64,000 nucleotides of DNA, from positions 1 through 64,000 of the forward strand of contig JAAYBB010000020.1 in the NCBI GenBank assembly GCA_012719075.1, read 5' to 3'. The notes beneath the pieces were generated by a model. The model was not told where the DNA came from. It worked only from the letters and a program-made list of their open reading frames with translations, and made no database searches. The translations under genes and the position numbers were made by a program. Source of the DNA: Clostridiales bacterium. Its GTDB lineage: Bacteria > Bacillota > Clostridia > Oscillospirales > Feifaniaceae. Below, piece after piece: positions 47,778 through 57,728 of the stretch (positions are counted from its first letter, which is position 1; every line of letters starts with the position of its first letter).

Positions 47778-48785
47778 ATGGCGACAACCAACCTGACCCC
47801 GCGCGAAAAGGCGGCCGTTTTGCTCATCAGCCTGGGGACCGATTACTCGGCCAAGCTCTACCGGCACCTGTCGGAGGAGGAGATCGGGCAGATGACGCTG
47901 AGCATCACCACCACAAGGCGGGTGGAGCCCGAGGTCAAGGAGCAGATCATCAGTGAGTTTTACGAGATGTGCCTGGCCCAGAAGTTCATTTCGGAGGGCG
48001 GCATCGACTATGCGCGCGACGTGCTCGAGAAGGCGCTGGGGCCCGAGAAGGCCGACGAGCTGGTGGCCAGGCTGTCCTCCTCGCTGCAGGTGCGGCCCTT
48101 CGACTTCATCCGCAGGGCCGACTCGCAGCAGATTTACAACGTCATCAACAACGAGCACGCCCAGACCATCGCGCTGGTGATGTCCTACATCTCGCCCAAG
48201 CAGGCCGCGCAGGTGCTGACCGAGCTGCCCCCCGAGCGGCAGACCGAGGTCATCGGCCGCATTGCCTACATGGGCAGCACCTCGCCCGAGTACATCAAGG
48301 AGGCCGAGCGCATCCTCGAGCGCAAGATCACCTCGATGGGCTATGCCGACCAGATCGCGGTGGGCGGCATCGACACGATCGTGGAGATCGTCAACTCGCT
48401 GGACCGCGGCACCGAAAAGCACATTTTCGAAGAGCTCGAGCTGGTGGATGGCGAGCTGGTCGAGGAGATCCGCCGGCGGCTGTTCGTGTTCGAGGACATC
48501 GCAAAGCTCTCGAACCAGGCCATTCAGCGCACCCTCAAGGAGGTCAACAACACCGACCTGGCCGTCGCCCTCAAGATGGCGGGCGAGGAGGTGTCGAAGG
48601 CCATTTTCAACAACGTCTCCAAACGCATGGCCGAGCTGCTCAAGGACGACATGGAGGTCATGGGCCCCGTGCGTGTGCGGGATGTTGAGGAGGCGCAGCA
48701 GAAGATCGTCAACGTCATCCGCAAGCTCGAGGAGGAGGGCGAGATCATCGTTGCGCGTGGGGATGGAGATGAATTTATTGTTTAG
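47778..48785 (+). CDS. fliG: Flagellar motor switch protein FliG
   Basis: LTPREKAAVLLISLGTDYSAKLYRHLSEEEIGQMTLSI...NNEHAQTIALVMSYISPKQAAQVLTELP. Confidence 0.97.
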   Translation: MATTNLTPREKAAVLLISLGTDYSAKLYRHLSEEEIGQMTLSITTTRRVEPEVKEQIISEFYEMCLAQKFISEGGIDYARDVLEKALGPEKADELVARLSSSLQVRPFDFIRRADSQQIYNVINNEHAQTIALVMSYISPKQAAQVLTELPPERQTEVIGRIAYMGSTSPEYIKEAERILERKITSMGYADQIAVGGIDTIVEIVNSLDRGTEKHIFEELELVDGELVEEIRRRLFVFEDIAKLSNQAIQRTLKEVNNTDLAVALKMAGEEVSKAIFNNVSKRMAELLKDDMEVMGPVRVRDVEEAQQKIVNVIRKLEEEGEIIVARGDGDEFIV

Positions 48786-49593
48786 AATCGACCGCAGGCT
48801 GGTCAACGTGGAGAACTTTGAGCTGATCAAGGCCAACGCCTCGGCGCCGTCGGTGACCGACTCCACGCTGGTGGCCGTCCTCTCGATGGTGGAGCGGGAA
48901 CGGCTGCTGGACGCGCGGCAGGCCGAGCTCGAGGCGCAGCTTGCGCGGCTGGAGCAGGACGAGGCCGACCTGCGGCAGCGCATGAGGCAGTCCGAGGAGG
49001 AGGCCCGCCGGCGGCTGGAGCAGGCCGGGGCCGAGGCCAAACGCGTCCGGCTGGAGGCCGAGGTCGAGGCCGTGGAGATCCACAGCCAGGCCAGGCACCT
49101 GGGGTACAGCGAGGGGCTGCAAAACGCGACCCGGGAGGCCGACGCGCGCCTGCAGGCCGCACGGGCCGAGGACGGGCAGGCGGTGGGTGCGCTGCTGGCC
49201 GAGATTGCGCGGGCGCGCAGCGAGGCCGTCGAGGGGCTCGAGGCCGAGCTCATCGAGCTGGTGTTTGCCGTGGCCCGAAAAATCGTTAATGTCGCCATAC
49301 AAAAGGACGATATTATCTATGAGTCCCTGGTGAAAAATGCCCTGAGCCAGATCACGCGCGAGGGCAAGATCACCGTCCGCGTCAGCACGGGCTGCTACGA
49401 GCGCCTCTTCCCCGAGGGCAGCGCCACCTTTGTGCTGGGGGACGAGTCCATCGCGGCGGCCATTGTCAACGACCCGCTGCTCCCCGAGGGGGGCTGCATG
49501 GTGGAATCGGACGGAGAGACCATCAATGCCGGCGTTGACTCGCAGCTCAAGTACATCAGCATCGCCTTCCGGCAGGCGGACAAATCCGGATGA
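48769..49593 (+). CDS. fliH: Flagellar assembly protein FliH
   Basis: Coiled coil plus AVARKIVNVAIQKDDIIYESLVKNALSQI...; overlaps fliG end; start approximate. Confidence 0.85.
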   Translation: MNLLFRIDRRLVNVENFELIKANASAPSVTDSTLVAVLSMVERERLLDARQAELEAQLARLEQDEADLRQRMRQSEEEARRRLEQAGAEAKRVRLEAEVEAVEIHSQARHLGYSEGLQNATREADARLQAARAEDGQAVGALLAEIARARSEAVEGLEAELIELVFAVARKIVNVAIQKDDIIYESLVKNALSQITREGKITVRVSTGCYERLFPEGSATFVLGDESIAAAIVNDPLLPEGGCMVESDGETINAGVDSQLKYISIAFRQADKSG

Positions 49594-50909
49594 GCGGCAA
49601 CATCGACCTTGCAAAGTACCGGCAGATCCTGGCCCGGCTGGACCCGCTGGAGTACGGCGGCCGGGTGACCAAGATCGTTGGGCTCACCGTCGAGTCCAGC
49701 GGGCCGGCCTCGAAGATCGGCGACATCTGCAACGTCTGCAACCTTCGGATGGAGACGGCCGTGCAGGCCGAGGTGGTGGGCTTTCGCGAGAACAAGGTGC
49801 TGCTGATGCCCTTTGGCAGCCTCGAGGGCGTGGGCCTGGGCAGCCGGGTGGTCAACACCAACAGCGCGCTGCGCGTGCCGGTGGGCAAAAACCTGGTCGG
49901 GCGCATTTTGGACGCGCTCGGCAACCCGGCCGACGGCCTGCCCGCCCCGGCGCCCGACGCCTACTACCCGGTCGACAACATGCCCCCCGACCCGCTGAGC
50001 CGCGAGCGCATCAAGGAGGCCCTGCCGCTGGGCGTCAAGTCCATCGACGGGCTGCTGACGGTGGGGCGGGGACAGCGCCTGGGAATCTTTGCTGGCTCGG
50101 GCGTCGGCAAGAGTACGCTGCTGGGCATGATCGCGCGCAACGCCGTGGCCGACATCAACGTCATCGCGCTGGTGGGCGAGCGCGGACGCGAGGTGCGCGA
50201 CTTTGTCGAAAAGGACCTCGGCCCCGAGGGGCTCAAAAAGTCGGTGCTGATCGTGGCCACCTCCGACCAGCCCGCGCTGATTCGCCTCAAGTCGGCCATG
50301 GTGGCCACGGCGGTGGCCGAGTACTTCCGCGACGAGGGCTTTAAGGTGCTGCTGATGATGGACTCGCTGACCCGCTTTGCCATGGCCCAGCGGGAGATCG
50401 GCATGGCGGCCGGCGAGCCGCCGGTGTCGCGCGGGTACCCGCCCTCGGTCTACACCATCCTGCCCCGGCTGCTCGAGCGCAGCGGCACCTCGGACAAGGG
50501 CTCCATCACCGGGCTCTACACCGTGCTGGTGGAGGGCGACGACATGAACGAGCCGGTGGCCGACACCGTGCGAGGCATCCTGGACGGGCACATCGTGCTC
50601 TCCCGCGCCATTGCCAACAGCAACCACTACCCCCCGATCGACGTGCTGGCCAGCGTCAGCCGCGTCATGCCCGACATCGTGCCGCCGGAGCAGCTGCGGG
50701 CGGCCGGCTTTATCAAAAACAAGATGGCGGTCTACCGCGAGGCGCAGGACCTCATCAACATCGGCGCCTACCAGCAGGGGGCGAACCCCGACATCGACGA
50801 GGCCGTCCGCCTGCACGGCGCCATCGAGCACTTGCTATGGCAGGACATGAGCGAACACTTTACCTATGGGCAGACGCTTGCGATGATGGAGGCCATCCAC
50901 CGCGGATAG
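49590..50909 (+). CDS. fliI: Flagellar export ATPase FliI
   Basis: GIFAGSGVGKSTLLGMIARNAVADINVIALVGERGREVRDF. Confidence 0.98.
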   Translation: MSGNIDLAKYRQILARLDPLEYGGRVTKIVGLTVESSGPASKIGDICNVCNLRMETAVQAEVVGFRENKVLLMPFGSLEGVGLGSRVVNTNSALRVPVGKNLVGRILDALGNPADGLPAPAPDAYYPVDNMPPDPLSRERIKEALPLGVKSIDGLLTVGRGQRLGIFAGSGVGKSTLLGMIARNAVADINVIALVGERGREVRDFVEKDLGPEGLKKSVLIVATSDQPALIRLKSAMVATAVAEYFRDEGFKVLLMMDSLTRFAMAQREIGMAAGEPPVSRGYPPSVYTILPRLLERSGTSDKGSITGLYTVLVEGDDMNEPVADTVRGILDGHIVLSRAIANSNHYPPIDVLASVSRVMPDIVPPEQLRAAGFIKNKMAVYREAQDLINIGAYQQGANPDIDEAVRLHGAIEHLLWQDMSEHFTYGQTLAMMEAIHRG

Positions 50910-50944
50910 CGCCTTTGCGCCAGGACGTTTGAAATGGGCGTGCC

Positions 50945-51394
50945 ATGAAGAAGTTTACGTTTTCGCTGCAGCCGCTGCTCGCGTACAAGCGGACGCTGGA
51001 GAACCAGCAGAAGGGGGCGCTGGCCGAGGCCCAGGGCGCGCTGCGCCGGCTGCAGGCGCTGCACCGGGCCGTTTTGGAGCAAATTGAGCGCACCGGGGCC
51101 GAGCTCGAGCACCGTCTTGACGGCGGCAGCCGCGCCGACGACCTGCGGGCCTACAGCTTTTACCTGCACCACCTGGGCGAGCGGCGCCTGGCGCTCGAGG
51201 CCCAGATTCGGGAGGCCGTGCAGGCGGTCAGGGCCTGCCAGGAGGCGCTGGTGCTGACCATGAAGGAGCTCAAGGCGCTCGAGCGGCTCAGGCAGGAGCA
51301 GTACCAGCGCTACCTCGAGGAGCTGCGGGCCGAGGAGGCCAAGGAGATCGGCGACCTGGTCTCCTTCCGCACCATCGCGGGGCAGTCCGATTGA
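50945..51394 (+). CDS. fliJ: Flagellar export protein FliJ
   Basis: MKKFTFSLQPLLAYKRTLENQQKGALAEAQ...; follows fliI. Confidence 0.9.
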   Translation: MKKFTFSLQPLLAYKRTLENQQKGALAEAQGALRRLQALHRAVLEQIERTGAELEHRLDGGSRADDLRAYSFYLHHLGERRLALEAQIREAVQAVRACQEALVLTMKELKALERLRQEQYQRYLEELRAEEAKEIGDLVSFRTIAGQSD

Positions 51395-51424
51395 GGCGCA
51401 GAGGGTTTGAATGAGGAGGACGGC

Positions 51425-52084
51425 ATGAACAGAGCCAGCGGTCCTGAACTGAACAGGGCGGAGTATCCGCCCGAGGCCGACGGACAGCCGGCCGGCAAGA
51501 AGGGGCGGAAAAAGGCCGACAAGAAGCGCGCGCGGGGCGACAAAAAGGGCCGCCGCGGCTTTTGGGGCCTGCTGGCGCTGGTGGTGCTGATTTTCTTTGC
51601 GGCCGGCTTTCTGGTCGCCTCGGTCAAAAAGGACCTGGGCGGCGTGCGCAGCAAGCTGATCGAGACGGTCAACCTGTTGGACCCGGCCTACGCCGACCTG
51701 GTGGCCCGGGAGCAGCAGGTCGAGCTGCTGGAGGCCGGGCTGGCCACGCGGGAGCAGCAGGTCGCGCTGCTGGAGGAGGCCCTCAACGCCCGCGCGCTGC
51801 TGCTGGACGAGCGGGAGGCGGCCGCCCTCTCGAGGGAGCTCGAGCGCCTGCCGATCTACCGCCGCAACCTCGACGAGGACAAGCAGGAGGAGATCAGGGC
51901 GCTGGGCAAGACCTACGCGAACATGGACGCCGAAAAGGCCGCCTCGATCATGGGCGAGCTCTACAACGTCGAGGACATGGCCACGATCCTCTATTATATG
52001 AGCAGCCGCAGCGCCGCCGCCGTGCTCGAGCAGATGGACCAAAAGCTGGCGGCCCAGATCACCGACGAGCTGCTGAAAAATTGA
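51425..52084 (+). CDS. MotE/YlxF-like protein with MgtE-N-like C-terminal domain
   Basis: TM segment, coiled coil, C-terminal YANMDAEKAASIMGELYNVEDMATILYYMSSRSAAAVLEQMD. Confidence 0.8.
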   Translation: MNRASGPELNRAEYPPEADGQPAGKKGRKKADKKRARGDKKGRRGFWGLLALVVLIFFAAGFLVASVKKDLGGVRSKLIETVNLLDPAYADLVAREQQVELLEAGLATREQQVALLEEALNARALLLDEREAAALSRELERLPIYRRNLDEDKQEEIRALGKTYANMDAEKAASIMGELYNVEDMATILYYMSSRSAAAVLEQMDQKLAAQITDELLKN

Positions 52085-52152
52085 GATTACGGTCGTAATT
52101 CATTACGATTTGTAATATAAACTCGAAAATATACGAAAAAGGAGGTGAACAC

Positions 52153-53349
52153 ATGCTGAATGTACAATCCATTCCGACCTCCGTCAAGGCGCCGGGGCCC
52201 GCGGCCCGTTCAGGCGGGCAGGCCGATGCGGCGGTGGAGGGCGCGCTGTTTTTGGCCTGCATGGCCGCCTCGCAGGGGGCTTCGCCGCAGGCCGGCCGGC
52301 TGAGGCCGGGGCAGCCGCAGGGGCGGGGCAGGCCGGCGGGGCAGCCGCCGGAGCCGGAGCAGGAGGCGCCGCTGGCGGCCGACCTGCAGGGGCTGGCCCC
52401 GCCGCCGGTGATCCTGCCCGAAGCCGCAGCCGAGCAGGTCCAGGCGCCCGAGGAGGCCGGAGTGGTCGTCACCATGCTCGAGGGCGAACAGCAGCGCGAC
52501 AGTCATACGGATATGGACCCCCTGATGCAGCACATGGAGCCGGTTTCGGAGTCGGAGCACCCGCAGGTGCAAGCGGAGCCGGAGCAGCCGGCCCCTGCGC
52601 AGGCCTCGGAGGGAATGGCACGGATGCCACAATCGGCCGGGCAGGCGGCACCCGCGGACAAACCGCAGGGGGCGCCTGATCGGCCACAGCAGGCGGAGGG
52701 CGTTCCGTGCCCTCTGGAGCATGCGGACGACCGGGATATCCCCCGGCCGGCAGCGGCCGGCGGAGGGGCAGAGGAGGCCCCGGAGCCGGCGCGGGAGCAG
52801 CGGCCGGCCGGCGAGGCGCCAATCCACATCGCCGCCGCCCGCGCGGCCACAGGCCAGCAGCTGCAGGCCGCGTCGGCCGGGCTGCAGGCGCCCGAGGCGC
52901 CAGTCGAGGCCGGGCAGCTGCTGCAGGAGCTCGCAGAGCGCCTGTCGGTCTCGGAGCAGCAGGGGCAAAAGCAGCTGGAGATCCGGCTGAGGCCCGAGCA
53001 CCTCGGCCGGGTCTCGATCCAGCTGACCCTCGGCGAGGGGGGGCTGCAGGCCCGCATCCGGGCCGAGGACGCCGGGGTGCGCAGCGCCATCCAGGGGCAG
53101 CTGGGCAGCCTGATGGAGGCGCTGTCTGAAAAGGGGGTCAAGGTGGCCGGCATCGAGGTGGTCTACGCCGCGGTGACCGGGCAGGACTTTGACCGACCGG
53201 GCCCCGACCAGCGCGGCGGCGAGCCGCGGGAGGGCCGCGGCGACAGCCCGCGCAGGATCGGCGCCCCGGCCGAGGCTGCGGCGCCGGTGCAGGAGGCCCT
53301 GCAGGCCCTGCCGGACAGCGGCCTGAGCACGGTGGAGTACCGCGTCTGA
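52153..53349 (+). CDS. fliK: Flagellar hook-length control protein FliK
   Basis: C-terminal LEIRLRPEHLGRVSIQLTLGEGGLQARIRAEDAGVRSAI; upstream of flgD. Confidence 0.88.
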   Translation: MLNVQSIPTSVKAPGPAARSGGQADAAVEGALFLACMAASQGASPQAGRLRPGQPQGRGRPAGQPPEPEQEAPLAADLQGLAPPPVILPEAAAEQVQAPEEAGVVVTMLEGEQQRDSHTDMDPLMQHMEPVSESEHPQVQAEPEQPAPAQASEGMARMPQSAGQAAPADKPQGAPDRPQQAEGVPCPLEHADDRDIPRPAAAGGGAEEAPEPAREQRPAGEAPIHIAAARAATGQQLQAASAGLQAPEAPVEAGQLLQELAERLSVSEQQGQKQLEIRLRPEHLGRVSIQLTLGEGGLQARIRAEDAGVRSAIQGQLGSLMEALSEKGVKVAGIEVVYAAVTGQDFDRPGPDQRGGEPREGRGDSPRRIGAPAEAAAPVQEALQALPDSGLSTVEYRV

Positions 53350-53402
53350 CCCCGGTCGGCCGGACACTTTACCCGATGGACTTCTCAAAAGGAGACAGTG
53401 CG

Positions 53403-54098
53403 ATGTCAAATGTCGGCGCATCCTACACCACCCCCATCGACTGGAAGGACCTGCTGGCCACCCGCTCGCTGGACAGCGTTGCGACCAAGCAGCGCGTGGC
53501 CAAAAACGAGCTGGACCGCAGCGACTTTCTCCAGCTGCTGGCGGCCCAGCTGCAGTATCAAAACCCGCTGGAGCCCATGTCCGACACCGAGTTTGTGGCC
53601 CAGCTGGCGCAGTTCAACTCGCTGCAGCAGATGGAGCAGCTCAACACCACGATGACCAACGCGCAATATTACAACATGGTCGGCAAGTACGTCTATGCCG
53701 AGCTCAATGTCGCCGGGCAGCTGGTGGCGGTCTCGGGCGTGGTGGACAGCGTCTTTGTCGACAAGGGCGTCACCTACTTCGAGGTGGGCGGCCAGTACTA
53801 CGAGGCGGCCAAGTTCAACCAGGTCTACGACAAGGACCTGTTCACCGGCGGCCTGTCGCTGCTGGAGGCTGGCACGCTGATCGGCCGGCAGGTCGAGGGC
53901 CTTCACCAGGGCGAAGACGGCGACATGGTCAAGGTGACGGGCAAAATCACCCGCGTCGAGATGGAAAAGGGCATCCTGACCGTCACGCTGGACGGCGATC
54001 CGGGCAAGAAGCTCTACGCCGCCAACATCACGGTCATCGCGGACGCGGCCGGGGCAGAGGCGCCCGAGCCCGACCCCGACCCCGACCCCGCGCCCTGA
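53403..54098 (+). CDS. flgD: Hook scaffolding protein FlgD
   Basis: ELDRSDFLQLLAAQLQYQNPLEPMSDTEFVAQLAQFNSLQQMEQLN. Confidence 0.95.
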   Translation: MSNVGASYTTPIDWKDLLATRSLDSVATKQRVAKNELDRSDFLQLLAAQLQYQNPLEPMSDTEFVAQLAQFNSLQQMEQLNTTMTNAQYYNMVGKYVYAELNVAGQLVAVSGVVDSVFVDKGVTYFEVGGQYYEAAKFNQVYDKDLFTGGLSLLEAGTLIGRQVEGLHQGEDGDMVKVTGKITRVEMEKGILTVTLDGDPGKKLYAANITVIADAAGAEAPEPDPDPDPAP

Positions 54099-54170
54099 CC
54101 CGGGCCAAAGCCCCCGGCAACCGAATTACATGAGCGAATTACCGTGAATTACCATGAGGAGGAAAGCACC

Positions 54171-55106
54171 ATGATGCGATCCCTTTATTCCGGCATCTCC
54201 GGGCTGCGCAACCACCAGACCCGCATGGATGTCATCGGAAACAACATTGCCAACGTCAACACCGCCGGCTACAAGACCAGCCGCGTGGTCTTTCAGGACA
54301 TCTACAGCCAGAACCTCAGGGGGGCCTCGGCCGGCGGCACCAACATCGGCGGCACCAACCCGATGCAAATCGGCCTCGGCGTCACGCTGGCCGCGATCGA
54401 CGTGCTGCACAACCCCGCCGCCACCCAGATCACCGACAACCCCACCGACCTCGCGATGGAGGGGGACGGCTTCTTCGTGATCCAGGGCTCCACGGTGCCG
54501 GTCGACGACGGCAGCGGCAACATCACCTATGAGCACGAGCTGCTCTACACGCGGGCCGGCAACTTCTATGTCGACAACGCCGGCAACCTCGTGACCTCGG
54601 GCGGCAACTTCGTGCTGGGCTACGCCATGGGGCATGACGATACGACCGGTCTCTACTTTCCGGTGGCGGACCCCGCTGATCCCACCTCCGGGGACGCGCT
54701 CGACTTCACGGATCAGGCCGCGGTAAAAGGCGCCCTGACCAACATCAACCTGCAGGACAAGACCGGCATCTACTTTGACCAGGACGGCGTGGTCTGGTGC
54801 ATCGAAGGCGAGGAGCGCGTGGCGCTGTTCCAGGTGTCCATCGGCATGTTCACCAACAACGGCGGCCTTGAAAAGCGGGGCGAGAGCTTCTATGCCGTGA
54901 CCGGCAACTCGGGCGGCGCCAAGTTCACCATCGCCTCGAACGACGGCGCCGGCAAGGTCAAGCCGGGCGCGCTCGAGATGTCCAACGTCGACCTCGCCTC
55001 CGAGTTCACCGACATGATCGTGACCCAGCGCGGCTTCCAGGCCAACTCCCGCATCATCACCACCTCCGACACGCTGCTTGAGGAGCTGGTCAACCTCAAG
55101 CGCTGA
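54171..55106 (+). CDS. flgE: Flagellar hook protein FlgE
   Basis: MMRSLYSGISGLRNHQTRMDVIGNNIANVNTAGYKTSRVVFQD; RBS GAGGAGG. Confidence 0.93.
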   Translation: MMRSLYSGISGLRNHQTRMDVIGNNIANVNTAGYKTSRVVFQDIYSQNLRGASAGGTNIGGTNPMQIGLGVTLAAIDVLHNPAATQITDNPTDLAMEGDGFFVIQGSTVPVDDGSGNITYEHELLYTRAGNFYVDNAGNLVTSGGNFVLGYAMGHDDTTGLYFPVADPADPTSGDALDFTDQAAVKGALTNINLQDKTGIYFDQDGVVWCIEGEERVALFQVSIGMFTNNGGLEKRGESFYAVTGNSGGAKFTIASNDGAGKVKPGALEMSNVDLASEFTDMIVTQRGFQANSRIITTSDTLLEELVNLKR

Positions 55107-55274
55107 GGATAAGTACAGGCAAGGGGCAAGAGAAGGGCCGCCGGGCAGGGGATGATGCCCGCGCGGCAGAGCCAACGGGCAGGACATCACAGTGGGGCCG
55201 GCGGCCTGTGACAGGCCGCCGCGCCCGCCCCTGCCGCCCCTCCGTGGGACAGGTAACCAGAAGGGGGACAAGAC

Positions 55275-55484
55275 ATGATTTTAGTGACCCGGATCAACAA
55301 GGTGGAACAGTTTTACGTCAATGAGAACCTGATTGAGTTCATCGAGGAGACACCCGACACCATCGTCTCGATGGAGTCGGGCAAGAAGGTCGTGGTCATG
55401 GAGCCTGCGGCACTGCTGATCGAGCGCATCATCGAGCAAAAGCGCAGGATTCTGGCACTCAGGGACCCCATGTCGGAGAGCTAA
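55275..55484 (+). CDS. flbD: FlbD/SwrD family protein
   Basis: MILVTRINKVEQFYVNENLIEFIEETPDTIVSMESGKKVVVME. Confidence 0.93.
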   Translation: MILVTRINKVEQFYVNENLIEFIEETPDTIVSMESGKKVVVMEPAALLIERIIEQKRRILALRDPMSES

Positions 55485-55541
55485 ACACGCCCAAGGTCCC
55501 AAGCAACACGCGACAGGCGAACAAGAGGAGATGGAACGCAG

Positions 55542-56345
55542 ATGGATATGATGACGGCGGGCGGATTGCTCTGGGGCGCGTTTTGCGTCATTGTCAGCAT
55601 CCTGCTCTCGGGCGACCTGGGGATGTATTTCGACATACCCTCCATCTTTATCGTGTTTGGCGGCGTGATGAGCGCCACGATGGTCTCGTACCCACTCAGT
55701 ACGCTGAAGACCCTTCCACAGCTCATTGGCAACGCCTTCCGAGCCAAGCAGATCGACTACGGCGAAGACATCGAGATGATCATCAACATCGCCAACATCG
55801 CCCGGCGCGAGGGCATCCTCGCGCTCGAGGAGTCGGTGGACTCGACGGGGGACCCCTTTCTCAAAAAGGGCCTGATGCTGATTGTCGACGGCTCCGACCC
55901 CGAGCTGGTGCGCAACATCATGGAGACCGAGCTGGCCTTTATCTCGGAGCGCCACAGCAACGGCCAGGCCGTGCTGCTGAGCATGTCCTCCTTCTCGCCG
56001 GCCTTCGGCATGGCCGGCACGCTGATCGGCCTGATCAACATGCTGCAGACGCTTGAGGACATGGACTCGCTGGGGCCCAACATGGCGGTGGCGCTGGTCA
56101 CCACCTTCTACGGCGTGCTGCTGGCCAATTTGGTCTTCACGCCGATGGCCACCAAGCTGCGGGTGCAGAGCAACGGCGAGTACCTGCGCAAGGAGATGAT
56201 CCTCGAGGGCATCCTGTCCATCCAGGACGGCGAAAACCCGCGCATCATCCGCGAAAAGCTCAGCGCCTTTTTGTCCAACGCGCAGCTTCGGCGCCGGGAG
56301 GTCGAGACCCCGCAGAAAGAAACCCAGTACGCAGAGGATGCATGA
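55542..56345 (+). CDS. motA: Flagellar stator protein MotA
   Basis: FFDIPSIFIVFGGVMSATMVSYPL-type region; FGMAGTLIGLINMLQTLEDMDSLGPNMAVALVTTFYGVLLANL. Confidence 0.96.
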   Translation: MDMMTAGGLLWGAFCVIVSILLSGDLGMYFDIPSIFIVFGGVMSATMVSYPLSTLKTLPQLIGNAFRAKQIDYGEDIEMIINIANIARREGILALEESVDSTGDPFLKKGLMLIVDGSDPELVRNIMETELAFISERHSNGQAVLLSMSSFSPAFGMAGTLIGLINMLQTLEDMDSLGPNMAVALVTTFYGVLLANLVFTPMATKLRVQSNGEYLRKEMILEGILSIQDGENPRIIREKLSAFLSNAQLRRREVETPQKETQYAEDA

Positions 56346-56372
56346 GGGGCGGAAAGAGAGGGCTGATGGGCC

Positions 56373-57134
56373 ATGGCCAGAAAGAAAAAAGAGCAGGACA
56401 GTGGCGGCGGCGCCAACTGGATGGACACCTATGGCGACCTCGTGACCCTGCTGCTCTGCTTCTTTGTCATGCTCTTCTCCTTCTCCAACATCGACCCGGC
56501 CAAGTGGGAGGCGCTGGTGGGCTCCCTGTCGGGCAGCCCGATCGTCTCGATCCCGATCATCACGACCGAGATCGCGGCCGAAAACCCCATTCCGCTCGAG
56601 TACCAGACCGTCGACCCAGAGACCGAGGACCTGTCCGAGGAGGCCCAGGTCGAATACCAGCTCTTTTTGGAACTCTATGAGAACGTGGAGACCTACATCG
56701 ACCAAAACGCGCTGCAGGAGTTTGCCGAGGTCATCCCGCTCTACAGCTCGCTGACGCTGATCATCCGGTTCAAGGACTCCATCCTCTTCAATTCGGGCAG
56801 CTCGGTGCTGCTGCCCGAGGCGGTTGAGACGCTCGGGCACGTGGTGAGCCTGCTTGGAAAAAACCAGGGCCTGATCTCGATGATCCGCATCGAGGGGCAT
56901 ACCGACAACCGGCCCATCCACAACGCCCAGCACCGGGACAACTGGGAGCTCTCGGTCCACCGCGCGACCAGCGCGCTGCGCTTTGTGCTGGAGTCGGGGG
57001 ACATCGACGATGGCAAGATCTCGGCCGTCGGGTACGGGGAATTCCACCCGGTGGCCACCAACAGCACGGCGGAGGGACAGGCGCAAAACCGCCGGGTCGA
57101 CTTTGTGGTCGAAAGCTACCGGAAGATCTCCTAG
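56373..57134 (+). CDS. motB: Flagellar stator protein MotB
   Basis: WMDTYGDLVTLLLCFFVMLFSFS; OmpA-like RIEGHTDNRPI. Confidence 0.96.
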   Translation: MARKKKEQDSGGGANWMDTYGDLVTLLLCFFVMLFSFSNIDPAKWEALVGSLSGSPIVSIPIITTEIAAENPIPLEYQTVDPETEDLSEEAQVEYQLFLELYENVETYIDQNALQEFAEVIPLYSSLTLIIRFKDSILFNSGSSVLLPEAVETLGHVVSLLGKNQGLISMIRIEGHTDNRPIHNAQHRDNWELSVHRATSALRFVLESGDIDDGKISAVGYGEFHPVATNSTAEGQAQNRRVDFVVESYRKIS

Positions 57135-57244
57135 GGCCTCCGTTAAAAAGGCCCTCTGAAAAAGACTTTTAGCGCGCAAGTGATTTTCAGAGCGCCTTTT
57201 GCGGCACCGCCGCGACAACGGCAGATTTGGAAGGAAGTGCAGCC

Positions 57245-57652
57245 TTGAAAAAAAAGCAGACCACCCTTGTCATCCTGGTCGTTTTGCTGCTCTGCGCCGC
57301 CGCGGGCGCGTATTGGTTCTACTCAAACCGCGAGGTGCCCGAGACCTTTTTCGACTACTCGCCGGGCGACTACTTTGTGACCAACGTCAAGGACTCCAAG
57401 CGCCTGTTCAAGGTGTCCGTCGTCCTGCGCCTGACCACCGACGACGACAAGGTCATCGCGGAGGTGTTCACCCGAAACAACGCGCTGATCCGGGACATCA
57501 TCATCTTTACGCTGCGCGAGATGAACGAGGGCGCCCTGGTCGACATCAATATGCATAACCTCGTCCGGGAGCAGCTTCGACTCAAGATCGGCGAGGCGCT
57601 GGGGACCGACTTGATTGGAAAGGTCCTCTTCAACGACTACGTGATGCAGTGA
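57245..57652 (+). CDS. fliL: Flagellar basal body-associated protein FliL
   Basis: N-terminal TM, C-terminal LRLKIGEALGTDLIGKVLFNDYVMQ; TTG start after GGAAGGAAG. Confidence 0.9.
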   Translation: MKKKQTTLVILVVLLLCAAAGAYWFYSNREVPETFFDYSPGDYFVTNVKDSKRLFKVSVVLRLTTDDDKVIAEVFTRNNALIRDIIIFTLREMNEGALVDINMHNLVREQLRLKIGEALGTDLIGKVLFNDYVMQ

Positions 57653-57728
57653 GGGCCGCCTGGGCAGCGGCGCAGGGGCCCTGCTGCCTGGCAAGATCCC
57701 ATTTCAAAGACCGGGAGGGAGGAAGACG

